Part shown: piece by piece, positions 27,682 to 34,224 of the stretch
How positions within the stretch are numbered: the first letter of the stretch is position 1
How the letters are laid out: the number at the start of each line of letters is the position of its first letter
NCBI GenBank assembly: GCA_021156105.1
Contig: JAJNBD010000011.1
Coordinates: 1-64,000, forward strand
Length of the DNA stretch: 64,000 nt
Source of the DNA: Gammaproteobacteria bacterium
GTDB lineage: Bacteria > Pseudomonadota > Gammaproteobacteria > CAISUE01
Direction: 5' to 3'
Program-made: the position numbers and the translations under genes
The notes under the pieces: model-generated
Seen by the model: only the letters and a program-made list of their open reading frames with translations
Told to the model about the DNA's origin: nothing
Database searches by the model: none

Positions 27682-28278
27682 TTGAAAAATATTTATTGGC
27701 AAGAAAACAGTATTAGCCAGCAAGAGCGATATAGCTTATTGAAGCAACGCGGCATTGTGGTATGGCTTACTGGCTTATCTGGTGCAGGAAAATCAACCCT
27801 TGCTTTTGCATTGCAAAAAAAACTTTATGAGGCAGCTTATTTGACCTATTGCCTTGATGGTGATAATTTGCGCCATGGTTTAAATTCTGATTTAGGATTT
27901 AGTAACCAAGACCGTAAAGAAAATATCCGCCGTATCGCAGAAGTGGCCGCTTTATTTAAAGATGCTGGCATAGTTACACTCGTCTCATGTATTTCTCCTC
28001 ACGAAGAAATGCGTGAATTTGCAAAGAAGCTTATTGGCCATGAAAGTTTCATTGAAGTCTATGTCAAAGCTTCATTAGCCACTTGTCAAAAGCGTGATGT
28101 TAAAGGCTTATATGCAAAAGCACAGGAAAATAATATCACAGATTTTACAGGCATTTCCTCTGGTTACGAAGAACCACGTCATGCGGATATCACCATAGAT
28201 ACTGACCTGCAAGATTTAGCCAGTTCAGTTTCCACTATTTTTGACCATTTAATCACATTAATTAAGTGTGTAGATTAG
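27682..28278 (+). CDS. cysC: Adenylylsulfate (APS) kinase
   Basis: 198 aa from TTG. Walker A GLSGAGKST (about 32-40), DGDNLRHGLNSDLGFS (about 60-75), RKENIRR, and ISSGYEEP near the C-terminus are all standard for CysC, which phosphorylates APS to PAPS. It is intact, so it can supply the activity missing from the cysN tail. Last gene of the cysD-cysN-cysC operon. No PAPS reductase follows, which points to PAPS use by sulfotransfer. Confidence 0.96.
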   Translation: MKNIYWQENSISQQERYSLLKQRGIVVWLTGLSGAGKSTLAFALQKKLYEAAYLTYCLDGDNLRHGLNSDLGFSNQDRKENIRRIAEVAALFKDAGIVTLVSCISPHEEMREFAKKLIGHESFIEVYVKASLATCQKRDVKGLYAKAQENNITDFTGISSGYEEPRHADITIDTDLQDLASSVSTIFDHLITLIKCVD

Positions 28279-28452
28279 TTTTACATGGCACTATTTTGCT
28301 CTGCTAAGTTGTTTGTAATCTAGCTTGAAGCATAGCAAAAATTTAGCTTCGTGATTCAAAAATAAAAAAACTTCTTGCTTTTACCATGCAAAATTAGGAT
28401 AGGTAACTTGAGCTTTTAAATAAGCAAGTCAATTGCTTAGTTGGTATTAAAA

Positions 28453-28875
28453 TCAACTCATCAAAAAACAGATGCCGCCGCTAAGCAGTAAGAATAACTT
28501 AATAACTTCTAAGAATCCGTACAACACATGAACTTTGTCCTTACCAGGCTCTTTATTGGCAATAATGAGCTCAGCTCGCTGATTTAATTTTGGAAATAGC
28601 CAGAATACTTGTAGGCTTAATAAAGCACCAAGCAGTAAAGGCACCAGAAAATAACTTTTTGCAACAGCTGCGAACAATATCACGGCTAGTAAAATTATTA
28701 AGAATCCCCATTGCGCATTTTGCGAAGCACGAAAAACAGTGCGGCCAACATCTAAGCCCACTGCTTTAGTTAAGCTTGGTGCTTTAAACTTTACCCAAGC
28801 TTCTAAGAAAGAAATGCCCAAAACCATGCCTGCCCAAAGCAGTAAGATCATAGCGGCTAATAAATGTCCTAGCAT
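28453..28875 (-). CDS. Four-helix membrane protein, unknown
   Basis: 140 aa with membrane segments at about 3-24, 53-72, 76-94 and 121-138. The loop between helices 3 and 4 is polar (KLNQRAELIIANKEPGKDK). No catalytic motif. It lies 28 bases after the truncated haemoglobin gene on the same strand, so they are probably cotranscribed. A role in respiration or redox is only guilt by association. Confidence 0.65.
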   Translation of the reverse strand: MLGHLLAAMILLLWAGMVLGISFLEAWVKFKAPSLTKAVGLDVGRTVFRASQNAQWGFLIILLAVILFAAVAKSYFLVPLLLGALLSLQVFWLFPKLNQRAELIIANKEPGKDKVHVLYGFLEVIKLFLLLSGGICFLMS

Positions 28876-28903
28876 AAAATAACCTTATCAATTTTGTAAA
28901 ACG

Positions 28904-29278
28904 CTAATGTGATTCCTTTACCATGCCATACTTTAATGACTGGGCAATTAAAGTTGCTTTTTCAATAATCTCTTTGGCTGCTTCAGGTGGTAAATGTTTA
29001 GGAGCTTCTTCTTGAAAGAGGGCAAGCCAACGTGAAAAATGAGCATCTTGTATGTCCACTTGTTGACCAATTAAAACATGCTTCATATAGGCATTACCGT
29101 GATATTCATTCGTCTTCAACATGATGTTATTCCAAAACTTGCACAATAAAGGAATATGGTGTTCCCAATCAACTTGAGCGGTGTTATTGAAAATTGGCCC
29201 TAACACATCATCTTTTTGTACACGTTGGTAGAAATGGATGACCAGTTTTTCAATATGCGCTTTAGTGAGTTCAGTCAT
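28904..29278 (-). CDS. Group III truncated haemoglobin
   Basis: 124 aa 2-on-2 globin. The helix A/B region reads LVIHFYQRVQKDDVLGPIF (about 12-30), WNNIML lies in the middle, the proximal His is in YMKHVLIGQ (about 65), and the G-helix Trp in FSRWLALF. Group III proteins of this length bind O2, NO or cyanide under micro-oxic conditions. Haem is inferred. First gene of a two-gene unit with the membrane protein downstream. Confidence 0.88.
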   Translation of the reverse strand: MTELTKAHIEKLVIHFYQRVQKDDVLGPIFNNTAQVDWEHHIPLLCKFWNNIMLKTNEYHGNAYMKHVLIGQQVDIQDAHFSRWLALFQEEAPKHLPPEAAKEIIEKATLIAQSLKYGMVKESH

Positions 29279-29596
29279 ATTTGCTTACCTCTAATGAGTT
29301 TGAGAATAAATTTCAACGCGCAATAATAATTTTTTTTGTTAGAAAAAGGCTAGAAAATTTTGCGCATATTATAGCATAAGCCCATGCTTAGCTTTAGATT
29401 TTTTTACCAAGAGGCAATTCAATATTATTATGAGACACGAGCTTTGGCGCGCAATAAAGTATAAGCAGCTAAATTCTTTATTCTTTGTAGTCGTAATTGT
29501 TTTTGGCTCATGCATAGCTTGAAAATAATCCACCACTAAATCTCGGTACAAAAATTGCAATATTCTCACAGGTTAAAGTAATTTTAGAGGTATATT

Positions 29597-30037
29597 ATGA
29601 CGCCAGGTGAAATGAAAGCAGAGTTTCAAAAATTAGAGAGAGAACTGAGCCAGCATCTTCCAGAGACAGATACTCAATCTCTTTTTGCACTCATTAACGA
29701 AGTTATCTTACTCAATATTGACATGCTAGAAAGTATATCCACGCAAGAACATGACGCTACGCACGATACCATACTGAGGCATAATTATGAAATTGAGGAC
29801 ATTGAAAGCGTCCAACAAGAGCTATTTGATGGCCAGGATGCTCTTAGTCCAACGATAAAATCAACCCTAGAAGAAATTATAGAAAAGTCAGGGCAAAAGC
29901 CGGAACTTGTAAGCATTTGTAAACAAATAGAAGCATTGTCGGCAGAAGGTATAAAAAGGTTGGAGGAATTACTTGATGAATTGCTTAAGGAGCATAGTAG
30001 AAATCAGCAAGAATTATCAAGAGGCTCTAGGCTATAA
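29597..30037 (+). CDS. Acidic helical protein, unknown
   Basis: 146 aa, well expressed by its look: AGAGG is 8 bases before the ATG. Very acidic and helical (many Glu/Leu), with no Cys, no signal peptide and no membrane segment. Its C-terminal end is Glu/Lys rich (IKRLEELLDELLKEHS). Could be a small regulatory or effector-type protein. No family recognised. Confidence 0.6.
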   Translation: MTPGEMKAEFQKLERELSQHLPETDTQSLFALINEVILLNIDMLESISTQEHDATHDTILRHNYEIEDIESVQQELFDGQDALSPTIKSTLEEIIEKSGQKPELVSICKQIEALSAEGIKRLEELLDELLKEHSRNQQELSRGSRL

Positions 30038-30038
30038 A

Positions 30039-30449
30039 TTAAAGGATTTGATATAAAAGGGCTTTATATATAATAATAAATGTAATTAGTGAAATTACCG
30101 CGCTTTTTAATACAGACAAAATTAACAAGCATGGTGGTAGTAGCCATTTTTGGTTATAGGCTGATTCCTTATGCGTTCCAGAAAGTTTTTTAATTTCATC
30201 TAAAAAATAGCTTTGGAAATTCATCTCATGAATCGGATCAGAAAGAAAAATATGCCCGGAATTTTCACGTAATTGACTATATTCTTCGCCTGCGGCTTTA
30301 AACATATATTCCAAGCCTGTCTCTGGATTTATGGTCAGTAAATTACCGACAAGACAAATAGATTTTGAATTAGCCCCCGTATCCCCACCATTAGGTGTGA
30401 TTATCAGAATAATCACACCTAATGGGTCTACCACAGCCGGCGAATTCAA
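30039..30449 (-). CDS. Orphan protein with C-terminal membrane helix, uncertain start
   Basis: The open frame gives 136 aa from a TTG without a ribosome-binding site. Its first ~20 codons contain a perfect 17-bp inverted repeat (30388-30425). Real coding probably begins downstream; the next ATG is at 30305, but sequence before that (GNLLTINPETGLEYMF) already looks coding, so the gene may be 5'-truncated. A hydrophobic segment near 110-130 is a tail anchor. Convergent with the acidic protein gene, stops 1 base apart. Confidence 0.45.
   Translation of the reverse strand: MNSPAVVDPLGVIILIITPNGGDTGANSKSICLVGNLLTINPETGLEYMFKAAGEEYSQLRENSGHIFLSDPIHEMNFQSYFLDEIKKLSGTHKESAYNQKWLLPPCLLILSVLKSAVISLITFIIIYKALLYQIL
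30388..30425. repeat. Perfect 17-bp hairpin
   Basis: CCATTAGGTGTGATTAT and its exact reverse complement are separated by CAGA. It lies in the 5' part of a minus-strand frame and has no T-run on either side. It could be a short palindromic repeat that disrupted the gene start. Confidence 0.8.
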
Positions 30450-30577
30450 ACAATAAGTGCAATTACCTATTCAAATTTTAAACGCGTTTTTAAAACAACA
30501 AAATCTAGTTTAATTATCTGTGAAATAAGTATTGCTCAAGCAAATAATGCCTGAGCAATTAGAAGATAAGATTGCAT

Positions 30578-31177
30578 TTATTGCTTCAAGAATGACGTTG
30601 CTTTGGCAAAATTTAAACGAACATTACCGCCAACACTATCCCATTCCCATATATCTTGAAGAGCTGGACGGTCAGCAATATAGTCATCAAGTGCCTCTTT
30701 TGAGCCAAAACCAAAATAATCTCGATCTACAGGAACAGTGACAACACCATCTACAGCACCTCTACCCCTCATCATTTTGGGTATTGCATAACCCAACTCG
30801 TCTTCTGTTATATTATCAGTAGTGCCTGATAGTTGATAAGCTATTTTTACTCTGGTCAGTCTTAAAGTTTCTCGAAATTTCGCAAGGCTATCACCTTGGA
30901 GTGCCTTCAAAACCGCAAAGCTTTCAGGAATCACAACCTCCCTACCAGTGTCACCAACAGAGTCTTTACTATCAGCAGAAAGGAGAAAAAGAGGCGTATC
31001 GCCCGCTGCACCTTCTCCCAGTTTAATTCTAGCTCCACTTGATCCAATCAGCCCAGATGCAGTTGCTCCTGGTTTTAAACGCTCTGCTTTAACAACTTCA
31101 GCAGCAAAACTACAAAATGGAAGACTCATCAGCATTCCACAAGCTAATATTAAAGATAATTTTTTAACCTTTTTCAT
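30578..31177 (-). CDS. Secreted protein, unknown
   Basis: 199 aa with a clear signal peptide (MKKVKKLSLILACGMLM..., cleavage after SFA, residue ~25). The mature protein has a Gly/Ala-rich stretch (TASGLIGSSGARIKLGEG) and a segment AKFRETLRLTRVKIAY at about 107-122 that weakly recalls the C-terminal region of the secreted family at 20.3-24.8 kb. No Cys after the signal. Possible periplasmic or exported protein. Single gene. Confidence 0.6.
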   Translation of the reverse strand: MKKVKKLSLILACGMLMSLPFCSFAAEVVKAERLKPGATASGLIGSSGARIKLGEGAAGDTPLFLLSADSKDSVGDTGREVVIPESFAVLKALQGDSLAKFRETLRLTRVKIAYQLSGTTDNITEDELGYAIPKMMRGRGAVDGVVTVPVDRDYFGFGSKEALDDYIADRPALQDIWEWDSVGGNVRLNFAKATSFLKQ

Positions 31178-31479
31178 GTAAACTCCTTTTAATGATTTTA
31201 GAAATTAATTCTTCAAGCGTTTCACATCAAAAATTCCTCTTACCGCTGGAGAAGAAATTAAGACTGGGGCTAAAAAGAGCTCTCTCTTTATTTCAGCTTC
31301 AATTTCATCTCGTCACTTGCGACTCTAATTATTACGCCAATGGCTTAAAGAGACAAGTGCGCAAACCAACTTAAGCTTGCAGCAATAAAGGTTTATAGGT
31401 TAAAAATATAGGTTTTTCAATAGGATTGTCTATTATCCGACACTTTAATGCTTTTTATGCTGAGCCATTGATCGCCAAA

Positions 31480-31681
31480 TTTTTAGCCATATTATTACAA
31501 TGCATCAATTGCTGTACTGCAAAAACCTCATTGGACGTGTCGCATAGCCTAAAGATTTTCGAGGCCGGTTATTAAATCGCTCTTGTATCTCAAGAATCTC
31601 TGTATCTGTTACTTCGTCAAAATTTTTACCTTTGGAAATGTGTTAGCGAATCAAACCATTGGTATTTTCATTTTGAATCAA
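31480..31681 (-). pseudogene. IS30-family transposase C-terminal remnant
   Basis: The reverse strand reads QNENTNGLIR, stop, then HISKGKNFDEVTDTEILE, QERFNNRPRKSLGY and, after a frameshift, EVFAVQQ. ENxNGLIR...LNNRPRKxLGY...P.EVF is the conserved C-terminal end of IS30 transposases. A TAA interrupts the conserved stretch, and the N-terminal two thirds are missing. A dead insertion-sequence fragment. Confidence 0.82.
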
Positions 31682-31880
31682 GTCATAGTTAGGAGTTTAT
31701 CCCATAGATGATTATCAAACTATCGAAAGGAGATCCTAACTATGATTGGAGAAAATCCAATTGTTTGTAGCTCATTCTAGGGATTCACGCAATTGCCATT
31801 TTCACAGATCGTCTGATAAGACGCATAGTCACCCTATTTTTAGATTAGCGCTGGATGGCTTCTCTTATGACGGGCTTCCT

Positions 31881-31955
31881 TGTTATCCGAGTTTTAAAAG
31901 GTAGAAAGTCTACCGCTCTGAACTAATTTAAGCAATTTTTGAAACACGCCGTTTT
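31881..31955 (+). repeat. Direct repeat, copy A
   Basis: Shares GTTATCCGAG, TTTTAAAAG.TAGAA and TAATTTAA.CAATTTTTGAA, in the same order and orientation, with a second copy at 34003-34077. The copies are roughly 70 percent alike by eye. The pair brackets the 32.0-34.0 kb genes. Confidence 0.65.
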
Positions 31956-32019
31956 TGTTGCAAGCAAGCAAGAAACCCTTTATATTATATTAAATCATGA
32001 AATATCGAGAGAAATAATA

Positions 32020-32496
32020 GTGAGTATTACTCGATTAACCAAAAGTATTTTAGTTGGAATGTTTATTAGCATTTCCATAAAATTTTGTTATGCGACCGAG
32101 GAAAAAGATGTTTGTCAATGTGACAAGGCGATTGCTTCGGTAAAATGGAAATATTCGGATAAAAAATTCTCACAATTAAAAATGCTATGCAAGAATATAA
32201 AACAAGATGCCGCACCCTATAAAAGTTGCAAGGATTTTGCTGATGCATCCAAAAAAGATTCTAAACTTTTAGAAAAATATAAAGCTATTCTTCAAGTAAA
32301 AGCCAGCTCCGATTTGTCATATAATCCTACGCAATTATACTCAGGCGTCTGCTCACCGGGCTGTAAAGTTTGCTCAGGATTAGCAGAAGGCTTCCTGACA
32401 TCTATAATTTTGGCTGGACTTGGTGCCTTCATAGAGGGCATTTGCATAGCTGCGGGTTGTCCGTCAATCGTTGTATGCGATTCAGGGAATGTTTAA
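32020..32496 (+). CDS. Secreted Cys-rich protein, unknown
   Basis: 158 aa from GTG at 32020; the frame is open further upstream (31939), but that part overlaps the direct repeat and would hide the signal peptide. Signal peptide about 25 residues (KSILVGMFISISI, cleavage after CYA). The mature part has many Cys: CQCDK, MLCKN, YKSCKD and a C-terminal cluster GVCSPGCKVCSG, then a hydrophobic stretch with further Cys (GICIAAGCPSIVVCD). No family recognised. Disulphide-bonded exported protein likely. Confidence 0.6.
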   Translation: MSITRLTKSILVGMFISISIKFCYATEEKDVCQCDKAIASVKWKYSDKKFSQLKMLCKNIKQDAAPYKSCKDFADASKKDSKLLEKYKAILQVKASSDLSYNPTQLYSGVCSPGCKVCSGLAEGFLTSIILAGLGAFIEGICIAAGCPSIVVCDSGNV

Positions 32497-32543
32497 ATGA
32501 AAGATCATACGAACTTCCATACAGGAGCGCTAGAGGCTTACGT

Positions 32544-32942
32544 CTATTCAATCATCATCTGTGATTTTAACCAATCTAAAATGATTTGAGTAACAAGCGA
32601 GCATTCTTCTCTATCTTTAGAGGATAACCACTTAACTTCCTCAATTTCAGCATCTGCTTTAATGTCCCCAGCATATTCTCCACGATAGCAAGTAATTTTT
32701 ACCATTGTTCCTTCTGGCTTGCCATCCGCTTGTGCTTTAAATGTGCCGACATATTCTATGCTTGTTGAAATAAGGTCTACGGAAAGTTCTTCCTTAATTT
32801 CTCGGATAAGCGCCGCTTGATCAGTTTCACCAGGCTCACGTTTTCCGCCAGGGATATAATAAGTTGTTTTATTTTTGGAACGTGCGCCAAGAAATTTTTT
32901 ATCTTTAATACATAGCCAAGCTAATTTATCTATCTCACTCAT
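32544..32942 (-). CDS. Nudix hydrolase
   Basis: 132 aa from the ATG at 32942 with GGAG upstream; the longer frame would run into the ureohydrolase gene. The Nudix box GGKREPGETDQAALIREIKEEL (split here: GGKREPGETD, then REIKEEL) lies at about 31-52. YYIPGGK before it resembles MutT/Nudix proteins acting on nucleoside diphosphate derivatives. Substrate not readable. Follows the ureohydrolase gene by 13 bases on the same strand. Confidence 0.88.
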   Translation of the reverse strand: MSEIDKLAWLCIKDKKFLGARSKNKTTYYIPGGKREPGETDQAALIREIKEELSVDLISTSIEYVGTFKAQADGKPEGTMVKITCYRGEYAGDIKADAEIEEVKWLSSKDREECSLVTQIILDWLKSQMMIE

Positions 32943-32955
32943 GTATTTTTCTCCC

Positions 32956-33999
32956 TTATTTTGATTGTAATGTCCAGCCACATAACTTATACAGTAAACG
33001 TGCACCAACATTTGCGTCCCACTCAGATGCTGTATCAAGGTTGTTAACATCCTCAACCATACCAGGCGATACTTCATTTAAATCAAAGCCAATAATTTTT
33101 CGCCCAGATTTCACTACTAATTTTATTAAATATAAAGCTTCATTAAAATCTAATCCACCTGGCACAGGCGTTCCAGTATGAGGACAAAACCGCGGATCTA
33201 GCCCATCGATATCAAAAGAAATATAGACTTGCGTCGAAAGATTAGCCACAATTTTTTCACAAATCTTTGCCCAAGCTGTGCCCTGCATCTTTTTTTCCGC
33301 AAGATGAAAATCAAAATACGTTTTCACACGCTCAGGATATTGATTCATCACAGCTAATTCTTCTTCACAGAAGTCACGGATGCCGACTTGCACTAACTTT
33401 TTAAGTGCAGTTCTTTCTAAAACGTTATACATCACAGAAGCATGTGAGTGTTCAAAACCCTCATAAGCATCGCGCATATCCGCATGGGCATCAAAGTGTA
33501 ATACACTCATGTCGGGATATTTTTCGACATGCGCTTGGATGATGGCGTAGGCGCAAGAATGGTCGCCGCCAACTAAACCCACATATTTATGTTCACTTAA
33601 TAGCTTTTTAGTTTCGTTATAAATAAAAGTATTAACTTTTTCACTATATTGGTTAACTTCTGCTAATGCTTGGTTAATTTCTGCAGAATGCTCACCGGCA
33701 GCTTCAATTACCGTCAAAGCCGCCTGACGCGCTTGTTGATTCCAGGTTTGCAGCTCGCGAGATTCTGGCAACATCGCAATACCCGCTGCAAAGAAATTTC
33801 CCAACTCTATATCAAATAAATCAATTTGCTTACTGGCATGAAAAATAGCTTGTGGCCCTAGCGATGTTCCACCACCATAGGAAGTGGTGGCTTCCCAAGG
33901 AATGGGCAGCAAAACCAATTTTGCTTCCTCGGTTGAATAAGGCAAACCAAAAATACCAGAATCTTTTGAGGCTTGAGCATTAGGGTTAAAATTTGACAT
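32956..33999 (-). CDS. Arginase/agmatinase-family ureohydrolase
   Basis: 347 aa. Dimanganese ligands are visible: GGDHS (about 149), DAHADMRDAYEG (about 170) and DIDGLDPRF (about 258). The N-terminus is longer than in SpeB. TGTPVPGGLDFNEAL is typical of agmatinase-like members. It hydrolyses a guanidino compound to release urea or a similar product. Arginine, agmatine or formiminoglutamate cannot be told apart here. Probably cotranscribed with the Nudix gene. Confidence 0.88.
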   Translation of the reverse strand: MSNFNPNAQASKDSGIFGLPYSTEEAKLVLLPIPWEATTSYGGGTSLGPQAIFHASKQIDLFDIELGNFFAAGIAMLPESRELQTWNQQARQAALTVIEAAGEHSAEINQALAEVNQYSEKVNTFIYNETKKLLSEHKYVGLVGGDHSCAYAIIQAHVEKYPDMSVLHFDAHADMRDAYEGFEHSHASVMYNVLERTALKKLVQVGIRDFCEEELAVMNQYPERVKTYFDFHLAEKKMQGTAWAKICEKIVANLSTQVYISFDIDGLDPRFCPHTGTPVPGGLDFNEALYLIKLVVKSGRKIIGFDLNEVSPGMVEDVNNLDTASEWDANVGARLLYKLCGWTLQSK

Positions 34000-34002
34000 G
34001 GC

Positions 34003-34077
34003 CTAGTTATCCGAGCTTTTAAAAGATAGAAGCCTATCACTCTAGGTTAATTTAATCAATTTTTGAAGTATGAACCG
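34003..34077 (+). repeat. Direct repeat, copy B
   Basis: Second copy of the element at 31881-31955, located just upstream of the ureohydrolase start and before the ankyrin gene. Confidence 0.65.
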
Positions 34078-34224
34078 CTGCCCCTTAGCCTGCACACAAG
34101 CAGTGACTTTATCAACCATGTGTTTTTTTAGCTATTTTTTTATGCTAACATAATAATATAATTCTAAAATAATTATAATATAAATCTCAAAAAACAGCTT
34201 AATTTAAAAATAACAGGAGGAGCA

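Larger units (their letters stand above)
31178..32019. other. Gene-poor region with IS remnants
   Basis: About 840 bases without an intact gene. It holds the IS30 transposase remnant (31480-31681), an 11-bp inverted repeat (CATAGTTAGGA at 31684 and TCCTAACTATG at 31734) just beside it, and one copy of the ~75-base direct repeat (31881-31955). The rest is unassigned. Confidence 0.5.

Noticed and set aside
29369..29569. 66-aa minus-strand frame
   Set aside because: No ribosome-binding site, basic low-quality sequence and partial overlap with the promoter area of the acidic protein gene.
31192..31374. 60-aa plus-strand frame in the gene-poor region
   Set aside because: No recognisable sequence or supported start; region is full of IS remnants.
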